64,000 nt of DNA from Yamagishiella unicocca (taxonomy: Eukaryota; Chlorophyta; Chlorophyceae; Chlamydomonadales; Volvocaceae): NCBI GenBank assembly GCA_003116995.1, contig BDSL01000057.1, forward strand, positions 1-64,000, written 5' to 3'. Below are positions 23,101 through 35,210 of the stretch, one piece after another (within the stretch, counting starts at the first letter, position 1; every line of letters begins with the position of its first letter). The translations under genes and the position numbers were made by a program. The notes below the pieces were generated by a model, which worked only from the letters and a program-made list of their open reading frames with translations, ran no database searches and had not been told where the DNA came from.

Positions 23101-24482
23101 GCGAGAAGGGCCCCACGAACACCTTGTGCTCGTAAGCAAAGGTGGGCAGCACGATGTACTCGACGGGCGCGTCCAGCTCCTGGGGTGTGGCGGTGTGAGG
23201 AGCGGTGGGGTAGGGGGCGTGATGACCCGTCTGAGCCACGACAGCCGGAAGGAAAACAGCACCTTCATGCGGTGACCTCAGACCCACCATCGAAAGATCC
23301 ACCACCGATCTGACCCAGATCGGCGTCTCCCCCTAGGGCCCCCGCCACCCGTCTCCCTCAACCTCCACCGCATCACAGCCCCCAAGCCCCACCCCCAGCT
23401 ACCCGGCACTTTCAGTCCTTCCCGCAGACCCCACCTTGAGCAGCCTGATGCACTCCTCAGTGGGCGCCACCGGCGCATGCACCCATAAGCCCCCGCTGGC
23501 CAGCTTGATGACGGTCATCCGGACGGGGGTGTACACGTCGAACAGCTCCAGCGCCTGGGTCTGCTCAAACATCCATACCGAGTCGCGCTCTACCTGGCAG
23601 GAGGCGAGGGAGGAGGGGGCAGGGAGACGCGCCCGTTGCCTCGGCCCCAGCCACCCATTCCCCATCCATCCGTCAGGCCGAGAGCAACCCCTCACCGCCA
23701 AACCTTCCTCAGCCCTGTTTGCCACCTCGCCATGCTTTGTGCTCTCCCCCGCCTGCAGCCCGCCTGACCGCCTCCCCTACCACGGAGTCGCCCTCCCTCC
23801 CTTCAGGGGCCACCTGCATTCCGGATGCCTCTGAACATCCGCGACCGATTGTCCACTCCCCCTCCAGCTCCATCGCTCTCCCGCCCTGTCGTCCGAGCCC
23901 GAGCGTCCCAATCGATATACATGCCCCAGCACTTAGCACATGGGTCAGGGGCTCTGCAGGCCCCGTACGCGACGACTCAGGCGCGGACCAGGAACACGGC
24001 CGCACCCCGCATCACAGCCCCACCGAGGCGCGCGAGGTGAATTGCATGATTTGCGCGCGACCCAAATCACCAGGCAGCTCGTTTGTTGCTGGCCAAGGCT
24101 GCCGGCACGATAGCACCCTCCGTCGGCCCCCCTTACCCACCTCGATGCGCACGGTTTTGCGGTAGAAGAAGGGGCCCAGCGGGAAGGGAAATCCAGTGAA
24201 GTTCAAGTACGTCTGGCTGCCGCCAGACCGCCGGGCCGGCGGCTGCGGGCTGTCGCGCGCGCTGCCGCTGCCGCTGCGGGTGGTCGGCTTGCCACCCTTG
24301 ACCGTAGTCCCCGCCGTTTTGCCGCGCACCGTAGTACCTTTGGTGCTCTGTTGTGTTTGCTGCTGTCTGGCAGGCGCGGAGGCGCGCGCCTGAACAACGG
24401 GAATTGCGTGCCCGATTGTCGTGCCAGCGACTGGTCGCCGAGGACAGCGCATTGCAGCGCTGTCGGGACGTGCGATGCGCAT
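20166..24482 (-). CDS. plastid DUF4336-family protein
   Basis: Nine exons join in frame to 550 residues (minus strand): 24482-24141, 23593-23435, 23179-23081, 22677-22627, 22302-22203, 21996-21890, 21597-21456, 21212-21070, 20675-20166. The conserved core, about residues 90-405, reads YLNFTGFPFPLGPFFYRKTV, VRMTVIKLASGGLWVHAPVA, PTFAYEHKVFVGPFSRRFP, APYQWSFPLNLPPQ, KTLMVTDAVVFIPDDPPE and IICADWDFRQIIPCHFAAPV-like blocks, as in DUF4336 proteins of plants and cyanobacteria. The fold is related to metallo-beta-lactamase hydrolases, but I see no complete HxHxDH metal motif; function is unknown. The N-terminus is Arg/Ala/Ser-rich with VVQARA, typical of a chloroplast transit peptide. The first in-frame ATG is at 24482, a second at 24452. 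The last exon adds a poorly conserved Ala/Glu-rich C-terminal tail of roughly 100 residues. The start is the least certain part. Confidence 0.9.
22552..22587. repeat. 12-bp repeat, three copies, intronic
   Basis: CGCCATCAGATC is repeated three times in the intron between exons 4 and 5 of the DUF4336 gene. Confidence 0.85.
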
Positions 24483-25124
24483 TATGTGTTCGGCTGTTCC
24501 GCGGACCGGGCTGGAGGGGACGCTCGCTGAGCTCTCTGGCAATGGGCTGGGGCCAGCTATCCACGACGGTTTCGAGGAGACCACGTAGGCAGTGGCCTGG
24601 CTATGGCGGTGTCGGCTAGAACTAGGTAGTATTAGAGCGCGTTCCTGGGCCTGGATGATGACGGTGCGGTACCACGGGTGCGGCGAGAGGCGCAGAACAA
24701 CAGGGAGCGACCCCACGATGGGATGCAGTAACAATAATAATAACCTTAAGCTCGTGAAACAGCTGTACTTTATGGGTATGTTTAGGAGGGCCGGTTATTC
24801 ATGCATTGCACGGATGAGGCCGGGTAAGGGGGGGCGGGTCAAGCATTTCCACAGCTGCACGTATGGATGCTGTGTTTAATTAGAAAACGTCGAAATATAT
24901 ATGTGCATACGCACTTGCCAGGTCTAGACGAGCTGTCCAACCAACCGAGGCTAGGCTCCGAGTGGCAAATGGTATTCCAATTTTTAATACAAAACCACGT
25001 GCTTATAGGCTGTGCGAGATATTAGGATGCATGAATATGGACCGATAGGCCCAGACAGAACCGCGGGAGACATGTTCATGTGAGACACTTCAGAAAGCGG
25101 AAGCATAAACTTGGACCAGTCAAC
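24483..25124. promoter_or_regulatory. shared upstream region of DUF4336 and WD40 genes
   Basis: The two genes are head to head with 642 bp between predicted start codons, so both promoters and 5' UTRs lie here. AT-rich patches occur at about 24730-24745 and 24890-24905 (GAAATATATATGTG), but I cannot assign a TATA box or start site with confidence. Confidence 0.5.
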
Positions 25125-28100
25125 ATGTCTACCATGAATGAGGAGGTTAACATCCAGCAGCTTAAGCTGCTAAAGCGGATATTCGAGGTGCGCCGGGTTG
25201 TGTATGGAGGGGCCCGATATCCCGACCATGCCATATAGTATCGTAGGAGAAATTTACCCAATTGCCTTGCAAAAGTCTCAGCACAGCCGCGAAAGCGCGC
25301 GGACAACACCCTTTACGACGCATGCCCCGCATGGTAGTCGCCGACAGCACGTATCCATTCCCGCACAAACACAGTAACTAAAGTGACTTTGCTTTGGACG
25401 TTCATGTCATGCTACCGTCTTTGGAATTACGTCCTCCCCCCGACCACGGCGCCTTAGCCACGGCGCTTACCCTGCTCAATCCCTCCCCCTCAAGCACTCC
25501 ATGGTTTCAATAGCACGTACGACAATGGGCGCCTGTCCTGAATATGGTTTGCATCACAACACAACCCATCGGGGAAACGCAGGAGCACTCGCTATTAGGG
25601 TTGTCACCAACGCACACCCACACCCAACCACCCACACCCACAAGTTCTCATTGACTGGGCGGCCGTAGTAGACCGCCACTCACCAGATGCCGTACCTGGC
25701 ACGCTCAGCAGCATCAATAGCAGCAACAAACGGCAAGAGAACAGTGTAGGGCCAGCGGCGGCTGCGGCTGCGGTGTTGCTGGGGGCGTCGCGGGTGCGGG
25801 TGCGGGTGCAGGTGCGAGGCGCACTAACTCGCGCAACGGCCCAGGCGGCCGGCTGCAGTCCGACCAGGAGGTAGCGGCCAAACAAGGAAATCCAAACAAG
25901 TCATGGATGAAGAAATGGATGAAGAAGAAGGGCCGGAGCTCACCCAAGCACACCCGGCACTCCCTTACAAGAGCGACAAGAGCGACAAGAGGGGCGGCGT
26001 ACCGAAGCAACTTATCTCCTCAGCCCTGTGGGTAGCCCCGAAGCCCCTACCCCCTCTGCAAACCCGCCCCCCGCCGCCCCCCCGCCACCTGCCACCACCA
26101 CCCCTTCACCTCCACTTCACCCCACGCAGGAGGCGGATCAGGATGGAAGCGGGGAGCTGGACATCGACGAGTTCTGCGACAAGCTGGGACCGTACCTAGG
26201 CGCTGTGGGCGGCGAGTCGCTGCGCACTCGAGATGACATCCGCCAGCTGTTTATGAAGATCGACGCCGACGCGGGAGGCACCGTGGACTGGTGGGTCGGG
26301 CGGGAAGGGAGGTTACAGAAAAGAACCCGGTGACTCGACATGGGAAGCGTAGCTGGTGCATAGCCTTCGGACACCTGGACGCGTGCGCATGCGGGAAGGG
26401 GGGGAGAGGGTGCGAAGGAGGATGGATGGAGCGCAGGGAAAGAACGGAGGTGGTGGCGGGGAGGAAGGGGAGGGCGGGTAGGAATGACTGGTCGGGTTGT
26501 GCCACACTTTCGTCCCCCGAGGCGTGTCAAAACACACACGCATATGCGCACACGGCACCGGCCCTTCCCGCTTATCCGCTCCGAACGTAAACCCTCCACA
26601 CGAACCCTCGCCCCCGCACCCCTTGTTCCCCCGCCTTGGGCTTCGGCTGCAGGGACGAGTTCACTAACTTCATGTTCCTGGAGCGAGCCCAGATGGCCGG
26701 AGACAGCGCCAGCGAAAACTGGAAACTGTTCCCTCAGGCGAGTGGTCGGAGGGGCTGGGGGCAACGGGTATGCACGGCACGCATGTCAGGTTGCTGGGGG
26801 CGGGGGGTTACGCGGGACGCGGCGAGGGGTTGCGACGGAAACCCGCATCCGCGTAAAAACAACTCGTTTGGGACAGAAACGATTGGAAAGGAAAGCATGC
26901 TGTGGGGACTGACTTGGTTGAGGAAAGGAAAGCCGGAGTGGTACGGTGCCCGCCCGCCCATCCAGCACCCTAAACCCCTAGAGCGCCTGCCCGGTCCTCC
27001 ACCCGCCTGCAGGATTTCCGGGATCGCAACGACCCCAGCGTCACCCACCGTGGCCCCGTGGACCGCGTGCTCTACTGCGACTTCGTGGACAAGTACATCT
27101 CCTGCGGCCGCGACGGCACCTTCCGGCTGTGGAACGGCATCGACGGCCGCCACTACAAGACCATCTCGCTGGGGTCCTCCTGGATCACGGACGCCATCTA
27201 CATGCCCAACACCCGGAAGCTGGTCTTCACCACCGCGGACAGAGCCATCTCCTACTATGACGCGAACCGCGGGTCGTTTGAGCTGACGGGCCGGCTCTAT
27301 GCGTCGGGTAGGTGCCCGGTGACTTAACTCGTGTACAGGGTGGGTGCGAGTGGCTTACTGCATGTCGGGCAGGGTGGGTGCGAGTGGCTTACTGCATGTC
27401 GGGCTCCTGTCTGCCGACGGAGGAGTCTTTAGGGCACCGAGCGGGCATGGCGTGGAGGGGGAAGCAGGGGGAGCAAGGAGGAAGCGAGGGTAGGAACTAG
27501 GAAGGGGAGGAAGGGGGAGGAGTGGATGTACTGGCGGAGTACTAGGTGGGCGGTAAGCCGGCGATCCACACATTGCGTATGTGCTCCACCCCCACCCTAA
27601 AACACACGTACACACACCCTTCGGGTTTCCTCTCCTCCCCCTCCCCCCTCCACGGGTCTCCCTCGAAATCCCCCCTCCTAGGCGGCATGGGCGTCCCCCA
27701 GTGCATGACGCTGGTCACCAACGAGGCGGGCGAGCAGCTGGTGTACGGCGACTCCAAGGGCGCGGCCATCATGTTGCTGTGCGGCTCCAGGGAGTGGCCC
27801 GCCCGGGATCTCATTAGCACGGAGGAGCACCAGGTGGGGAGACGGGGGTTCGAGGAAGACCCGTGGATGCCAGAAAAAACCGTTTAGAACAGACGTTTTG
27901 AGACGGGGGTGGGGGCCAGGGGAACGGGTGGAGAAGGGGAGGGAGGAGGGGAGGGAGGGGAAGGAGGGAAAGGGGGGGAACAGACAGGGTTTTGAGGGGC
28001 AGGGGGAGCGGGAGGTGCTTTTCCCGCCCGCCTACTCCTCCTGCCACACACTGCCACTCGCATCCTCCACGCCCTGCTGCTGCTGCTTCTGCTGCTGCTT

Positions 28101-31100
28101 CTGCTGCTGTTGCTGTGGGTGGCCTCGGTTACTGGCACCGACAGCCCCAGAGAGCTTTTTGTTCCCCATCCGTGTTTGTTCCGACGAATGGAAAACACTG
28201 CCATGGCGTCCCCCCTGCCTCCTCCACACTCCTCCTCGCCCCAACCCCCATCCTCCACCCACCACCGCCCCACACCGCCTCACCCGCTGCAGGATTACAT
28301 CTACATCCACCAAGACCATTCCGATTGGGTCAGCCAGGTGAGGGGGCTGGCTGGCTGGCGGAGGCTGCTGCCGCAGACCCGTGCGGCTTGTGCGCGGCTT
28401 GCAGACAGGCCAGTCGCGCCGTCGCCAGCACAACGTGACGGCCGCTGCCACCGCTGCTGGTGCCGCCACCTGCCGCCGTCATTTCCTTTAGCGGCAAACG
28501 ATCGTCACCGTTGCTGTCGGTCCTGCGCACTGCCCTCCCGCCGCCACCTCGCCTGGTACTGCTGCTGCTGCTGATGATGATTCTGCTCCTGCTGCTGCTC
28601 CTGCTTTTGCTGCTGATGCTGATCCTGCTGCGGATTCTGCTCCTGCTGCTGCTCCTGCTTCTGCTGCTGATCCTGATCCTGCCCGCCGGCGCAGATCTCA
28701 TGGGTGCCAGAGATCGGGCTCGTGTCGTCCTCCCTGGACGCAACCCTTAAAGTGTACGACTTTGTACGAGAGCGGGTCATCAACACGTGCACGCACCACA
28801 CCAAGGCGGTGCATGCCTTCGTCTGGTGCAGGTGGGCACGTGTTTGGGGCCCCGGTGGAGAGGTGGATCGGCGTGTTTCGGGGGCCTTACGTCGTGCGGC
28901 CTGCCGCCGCTGCGACTGCAGCCTCCCCCTGGCAAGGAGCTATACGCCTCCTCCTCGGAGACCCTAACATGCTGCGCTGTGGCTCGGCCCCCTCCTGCGC
29001 CTTCGATTCCTTGAATGATCCCCCTTGCCTTGTCGTGTCTCCCTGCCCTCCCCGCCCCCTCTTTGCACACACACACCCCTCCATCAGGGCCTACTCCATG
29101 TTCGCGTCCTGCGGCCAGGAGCGTGACGTGGTCCTGTGGCAGGGCAACACGATGAGGAAGGTGGGTGGATGGGAGGAAGGCGGGGGCAGGCGGGGCCAGG
29201 ATGCGGCCGGCAGCAGCGACCGACAGCTCCCAGCCATTCCTGGGGGTCGCAGCTGACTGGTATGCCCCGAAGCAGCAGCTCGTCAGGGACCTGACCCGGC
29301 CAGCAAACCACCTCGCCCTTTCCTCCTCCTCCTCCTCCTCCTCCTCCTCCCTCCTCTTCCTCTTCCACCCCTTCCTCCTCCTCCTCCTTCTCCTCCTTCT
29401 CCTCCTCCTTCGCCGCCTCCTCATTTTCATCCTCCTCCTCCTCATCTTCATCTTCCTCCCCCTCCTCCTCCCCGCCCCCTTCCCTTCCCTGCCTCCGTCC
29501 AGGTCGGCGACCTGACTGGCCACACCGCCAGCATCTCCCACATCGCACTGGACGAGCGCCTCAATCACGTGTTCACGCTGGCGGTGGACAAGGTCATAAA
29601 GGTGGGGGAACATGCCGCATGTTTGGCTGCTCCGCGATCCGTGCTCGCGGTTGGGTGGCGGTTGCGAGTGGTTGGGAGCTGAGCACCTTTCGGTTAGGCC
29701 TTTCCGGCTCTCCCCCTCTGCCCCCGCGCGTCCCTCTGGCGCAGGTTTGGGACCTCCGAAACCACAAGTGCCTGCAGACCCTGACGGAGGACGACTGGCG
29801 ACGGTCAGAGGAGTCCAAAGCCAACTGCCTGATGTACGACCCAGTGCATCGCCGCTGCATCACTGCCGTATCGAAGCCGTACGTGTGGGTGCACAAGATG
29901 GTGGCGCAGGTGCGAGAGGGGCGGGGGGGGCAAGGGGCGGCCGACCCGTAGGTCATAAGGGGTTCAGGGCCCCTAAACTTATCGTACACAAGGATGCCCA
30001 CATCCTCTTGTCGCATCCCGCCGGCGGGCCAGGCCCGGCGTGGGGACAGACATCTCGTGCACCTCTGCTCGACGCTACACTTCCTCTGATCTCTCTTGGG
30101 CTCATCTCACCTTCGCGTACCTTCTCTGACCACTTTTGATCTCCCCTGAGCTTCTATGATCTTCTAGATCTTCCATGAATCTCCTCGATCCTCCTTTCAT
30201 CTGTTCCTGGTCTTCCCTGGCTACCCTCCCCCCCAGGACCGCACCGGCCACATGGACCCCGTCCGTGTCGCGCTGTTCAACACCGTGTTCGGGGTGGTCG
30301 TGTCGGTGGACGAGGGGGGCACGGTGTGCGTGTGGAGCCTGCTCACCGGCTCCAGGTAGGGTGGGGGCGGGGGGGGCATAAAAACCGTTTCCGCGACAAC
30401 CCCCTGGTGGGTGGGGGTGCGGGGGAACAGGGCCAGCGGGGGGGGTGCAGAACCCTGGGTGGCTAGCTTGTGTTGTGGAATGGGGAGCGAGGGGGAAGTG
30501 GGTAGCGCTGGTGCAGTGGTGCACCCAGCAGCCAATTTGATGTTACCGGCAGCAGCTGTCGTACCGTGTATCGCCTTACCTTAATGCGCCCGGTCCTCAC
30601 CCGCCCCTGACCCCTTTGTCCCGCCCCCACCCCCGCTCGTCCCTGCCTACCCTCTTCACCCCCTCCCAAAACGCAAACGCAACTACTACTACAACCACCA
30701 CCGCAACCGCAACCGCAACCGCAACCGACGCGGGATGCCTCCAGGGAGGGCCGCTTCACCCGCTCCCAGGGCGACTCCCGCATCACCACCGCCTGCTTCG
30801 ACCGCAACGAGCGCCGCCTGCTGACCGCCTCCAACGACGGCTCCGTCAACATGTGGAACTTCAACAACGGCTCGCTGCTGCGGCAATACCGACACGGTGA
30901 GCCCCGCTCCCGGCTGGTTTCGGGGCGCTGGTTTCGGGGCTCAGTGACCTTTGGGGGGCACTCCGGGGTGCAGAATTCTGCTCGTCGGGCGGGACGAGGT
31001 GGGGAGCGTTGCAAGGAAAACCCGCGTACGAAGAAAACACCATTTGGGACATGCGTTTGGAGGTGTATGCTGGAGATCGGCAGGCGGGGTGTGGTTGCTG

Positions 31101-34100
31101 CTGCCGCGCACGTGACCCGGAGCGACCCACCCAGGCAGGAGGTTCACGTGCCCCTGCCCCACTCGGATGACTGTCCCTGTCCTCTGTCTTTCCCCTTCCC
31201 GGACCCCGCCACCTCGCCTGGGTCCTCCTCCCCCCAGAGGAGGCGGGGCCGGAACTCGACCTCCGGCTTTGGACAACTAAACAAAATCCTCCAGCATGCA
31301 ACTTCATGTGCCAAACGCTTGTCAATCCGTTTTGCTTATGTTTTTTAAGTGCCAGCCTGCGGGCTTCCTCTCAAATCCCCCCAGAGGAGGAGCAGCTCGA
31401 GGTGACGACGGTGGAGTACGCCGCGGATGAGAAGCGGCACGCGGACTCCGTGTATGCGGCGGGGTGGAACGGCAAGGTGGGCCTTATCCCATGCCAGCCC
31501 TCATGCCGCTGCGGCAACCGCCGCCAGCGCCTTCACCCCCCCCCCCCCTTCTGCCCCCCTCGATACTCCGCCCCGCCGCTTCCCACCGCCCGTCCCCAGG
31601 TGTTTGTGTGGGACGACATGGACACCACCAGCGGCGTGGTGAGTGGGCTGTAGAAAGCGTGTGGGTTTGCACGGACGCCCATCGAGGCGTGTGGGGCTGG
31701 GGGTGGGGGACGCCAATCGGACGCCCATCGAAGCGTGTGGCTTCGCACATGCGGAAGCCAATCGGAGCGTTACTACCAGCATCCTAGTTACCTACGACCC
31801 CCCCTTGATTCGCGGATTCTCTTATACCCCCCCCGACCCTCAGGTCACTGAGTACCGTACCTTTGAGGGCCACCGCGAGGACATCACCACCATGGCCGCC
31901 CTGCCTCAGCGGCAGCTGCTAGCCACCGGCGACTACGAGGGGCGGATCAACGTCTACCACCTGTTCACGGGTGGGAGGGGGCAGGGGAGGAGTGGGAGGA
32001 ACGTGGGACGAGTGGGAGAGGACGGGAGGGGACGGGATGGGGGGGAGTTGATAAGAGAATCCGCGAATCCACGGATGGGGGGGGGACGGACAGAAACCCG
32101 GACGTCTCCGCCATGCGAAATCGAAAGCCCTACATCCCCATGGGGTGCGCTTAACCGCTCCCAACCGCCCCCAACCGCCCCCGGCCGCTCCCAACGGTCT
32201 CTCCCCAGGCGAGAAGCGCACCTCCCTCTTCCACCGCTCCGAGCGCTACGAGTCAAGTGTGGAGCGGCTGTGCTGGCTGCTGCCACCCAGCAGAGCCCGC
32301 AGCATGGCGGGGGCGGGGGCGGGGGCGGGGTCCAGCAGCTTTGGTTCCGGAGCGGCGCACCACAGCGAGGGTGGCAGCGCGACCGGCTTCGACGGCGGCG
32401 GCCCCTGCCTGCTGCTGTCGTTCGGTGGTGACGGGCTGATGCGCGTGTGGCTGATCGGCGCGACAGGTGAGGTGTTGGGGGTTACTATTATATCCGCAAA
32501 TAGGGGCGGGGGGCGTATTTGGGAAGGCGTTGCGGTTGGGTCGTTCCGTTAAGGCCGTACGGTGTGCTTGTAATTGGGGGCCCCGGAGATCGGCTAGTAG
32601 CGTGCCCCAGACGTGTATAAGGCCCACCTGACTAAACTGCCTGTTGCCCACACATTCATCCGTCCCCGCTCCGGCGGGGACTTTCCCCCAACTCCGCCCC
32701 CTCCCGAACCCCGCTTCTCCCTTCGCTTCTCCCTCCGCTTCCTCCTCTTCCTCTCCCCCCGTTCCCCCTGCGTGTACCAACCGTTTTCTAATCGAATGCC
32801 TTACTCGGTGCCGACCCACGGGTTTTCCCTCCTTCCCCCTCCCCCTATGCACCAGCTACAATTCCCAAGTCGAGTTATTCTAAACCCTAACCCCCCTCCA
32901 CCAGGCAAGCTGCTCGCTACGATGCCTGCTGCCCAGGGGCGGCTGGACGTGATCAGCGCAGCCGCAGCCTCCCCCGAACACGACCACCTGGTGGCGGGGG
33001 ACACGGCGGGGCACATCAGGGTGTGGGACCTGAGGGGCGGGGTGCGGGTGGGCTCCATGCAGGTGAGAAGGGGCGGAGGGCGGAGGACGGGGTTGAGGGG
33101 GCGAGTGGGGCTGGAGGTAGAGGGGCCGGGTGGAGATAAGAGGGGAGGGGGCCGGGTGGAGGTAGAGGGGGCGGTGTGATGAGGAGGATGGGGAGGAGTC
33201 GAGCGTGGCGAGGGGCGCGAGTGCAGGACCTTGGCGAGGAGGTGGAGATGGAGGGGGCGGTCAGCCAGGGTACTTGGAGGTCGGCAGTCCACCCACACCA
33301 TTTCACAGACCGGTACCAGCGGGGAATGAGGCGGAGGGCGCCTACGATGTGGTGTGGGGTCGCAGGAGCCGGCCGTCAAGGGCTAGGGCGCCTGACCAAA
33401 ACCCGCGCATGACCCCCGCATCCCCCACTCTCCCCCTCCACCCCGCACCCCCAGGCCTGCAGCGACTCCTTCCATCAGAGGTCCCACTGGCTGGCGCACA
33501 ACGGCGGCATCTGCGGCTTGTCGGTGGTTCCGGAGCGGTGGGTGAACTTGTGGCGGTGCGGTTGCATCCGCCGTGTCCCCGACCCACGAGCTTCTTCAAC
33601 TGCCTGCCCGACCCCCAATCTGCAACCGCTCTTTCCCGGCCACCTCCCCATGTGGCCCCTCCCTGCAGCGGTATCATCGTGGCCGCATCCAAGGACTGCA
33701 ACGTGTCGCTTTGGGACCTGGACGGATGCATGGTGGGTGGGGTGGTGGGTGGGTGGGTACCAGGGGTACGGGTGCGGCGCACCGGCACCGCCCCTCCCCA
33801 CCACAATCACAACCACAATCACAACCACAATCACAATCACAACCACAACCGCTACCACTATGACCAGCACTGTAACCACCACTGTATCCACCACTGTGAC
33901 CACTACTGTAACCACCACTATAACCACCACTGTAACCACCACTGTAACCGCCACGCTGCATTACGCCGCCGCTGCAGGTGGGTATCCTGGGCGAGCACAG
34001 CTGGCAGCTGGAGCGCAGGAAGACGTGGCAGGACCCGCGGGGGGAGAAGCGCCGGCCACCGCTGGCGGAGACCGCAAACCTATACCTGGCGGACCCGGAG

Positions 34101-35210
34101 GGGACGGTGGCGGCTGGGGAGACAGCGACTGGGGACGCGGCGGGCGGCGGCGGCGGCGGCTCGGAGGCTCGCCCCTCGGGTACAGGCGAGGCGGATGTGT
34201 TCAAGGACTATTCGCCCATGCAGCGGGCGGCGCTGAAGCTGGAGGTGGGTTGGGAGGAAACCCGTGGTTGGTCGCATGGAGAGAAGCTGGGGGGACTGGG
34301 GGGTCGAATACAGGCCCATGGGTCCTGGCTCCAGTACTACCCTGGGCGGGTGGCGGTGTTACACACATGGTCTCATATGTCGGGCTGTTGTTGCGGTCGG
34401 TTGATAAGGCGACGAAGAGGCGGTCAGGACGTGGGCCGGTACGACGCACCGCCGCTGCTTCCACCGTTCTGCCACCTACTCCAACTATTCGGCTACCCTC
34501 CCACCCATCAATCGCATGCACCAGAACATTTCACTCCAGCCAGGAGTACTCTTAACACCTAGCCTCCTCTGTCAGTTCAGCGATCCATTCTCCGCCCCTC
34601 GCCCCCCACCATCGCAGGAGAAGCGGAGTCGAACCCGGGAGGCGGAGCGGTCCCTCCCCCTGGGCGCTCACTCGCAGCTCAAAGTTCACGGCCTACAGGT
34701 GGGCCCTCGCTCCCACCGGCCCCGCCCTGCTGCTGTGATGCGATACGATAGCCCGCCTGCAACCCCCGCCTCCTGCTCAGCTCGCCCAGGCTGTAGGCTT
34801 TTCGTGAGGGCCTAGCCCCATGCATGAACTCCCGGAGTTGGCGTGCGCCGTCGCTTTGGATACGACGTCAGCTGCACTCGGGCGCACCCTGGCTGCCTAG
34901 TGTCCTCTATCCTCTCATTCATCCTTTTTGTCCCATCTCGTCCTCCGGTGCATTCCTGCCGTCCACTCCATTCCGGCCTTCTGTTCCATTCTGTGCTCCG
35001 TTCCATACCGCCCTAAGCTCCACTGAGCCTTCTGTTGTTCCACTGTGTTTCATTCCGCAGGAGGTCCCCGCCTCAGCCAGGGAGCTGCTCGGCCAGGACG
35101 CGCGAACCCGACCCAAAGGCGGGGCGGCGCGGGGGAGCAACGGAGGAGCCAGCGGCGGCGCCCCGGCGGGGCTGCCTTTCTCGACCCGGTTGTCAGGGCA
35201 TCGGCCGTAG
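25125..35210 (+). CDS. EF-hand plus WD40-repeat protein, WDR49/WDR64-like, probably ciliary
   Basis: Twenty-two exons join in frame to 954 residues: 25125-25187, 26130-26290, 26653-26737, 27013-27307, 27682-27833, 28293-28337, 28695-28831, 29088-29160, 29503-29601, 29745-29909, 30237-30355, 30745-30896, 31385-31476, 31600-31638, 31844-31970, 32209-32466, 32905-33062, 33455-33537, 33669-33732, 33978-34244, 34618-34698, 35061-35210. The first coding exon is only 63 bp; it supplies the helix LKLLKRIF that completes the first EF-hand, which fixes the start. EF loops: DQDGSGELDIDE (24-35) and DADAGGTVDWDE (66-77), both with acidic ligands. WD40 blades follow from about residue 110 to 840 (FRLWNGIDG, LKVYDFVRE, VWDLRNHKCLQTL, GSVNMWNFNNG, HIRVWDLRGG, VSLWDLDG). 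This order matches animal WDR49/WDR64/WDY proteins; WDR49 relatives are reported from ciliary axonemes. The C-terminus is disordered. Exon 3 ends at a GC donor (see findings). Neighbouring convergent gene: THF1. Confidence 0.9.
26317..26372 (-). repeat. dispersed repeat family X, copy 4, WD40-gene intron 2
   Basis: CCGGTGACTCGACATGGGAA then GCGTAGCTGGTGCATAGCCT, the reverse complement of the family X pattern. Confidence 0.8.
26829..26890 (+). repeat. dispersed repeat family Y, copy in WD40-gene intron 3
   Basis: GCGACGGAAACCCGCATCCG and AACTCGTTTGGGACAGAAAC match the left and centre of family Y; the right part has diverged. Confidence 0.65.
27849..27906 (+). repeat. dispersed repeat family Y, copy in WD40-gene intron 5
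   Basis: TTCGAGGAAGACCCGTGGAT and AAACCGTTTAGAACAGACG match family Y. The copy begins 15 bases after the intron's 5' splice site. Confidence 0.8.
28552..28690. repeat. CTG/CTCCTG-rich tract in WD40-gene intron 6
   Basis: Imperfect trinucleotide repeat (CTG with CTC, CTT and ATG variants) ending at the acceptor of exon 7. It forms spurious poly-Leu frames. Confidence 0.9.
29322..29492. repeat. TCC-rich pyrimidine tract in WD40-gene intron 8
   Basis: About 170 bases of nearly pure pyrimidine on the plus strand (TCC, CTC, TTC), broken by one GCCGCC. It precedes the exon 9 acceptor and can act as a very long polypyrimidine tract. Confidence 0.95.
31009..31080 (+). repeat. dispersed repeat family Y, copy in WD40-gene intron 12
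   Basis: TTGCAAGGAAAACCCGCGTA, ACACCATTTGGGACATGCG and TGTATGCTGGAGATCGG match the whole family Y pattern. Confidence 0.85.
32846..32880 (+). repeat. dispersed repeat family X, copy 5, WD40-gene intron 16
   Basis: TATGCACCAGCTACAATTCC then CAAGTCGAGTTATT, the same order as at 11521. Confidence 0.75.
33802..33960. repeat. AACCACAATCAC / ACCACTGTAACC repeat in WD40-gene intron 19
   Basis: A 6-12 bp repeat of AACCAC and AATCAC blocks changes at about 33865 into ACCACTGTAACC-type 12-bp units, and ends at the exon 20 acceptor. Confidence 0.9.

Noticed and set aside
25903..26199. Start of the WD40 gene at the ATG near 25903
   Set aside because: That frame does not join the EF-hand frame. The 63-bp exon at 25125 completes the EF-hand in phase.
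28460..28750. Poly-Leu frame on the plus strand
   Set aside because: Translation of the CTG/CTCCTG tract in intron 6 of the WD40 gene.
28780..29613. 277-residue Glu/Arg-rich minus-strand frame
   Set aside because: Antisense of the TCC tract and of WD40 exons 8 and 9.
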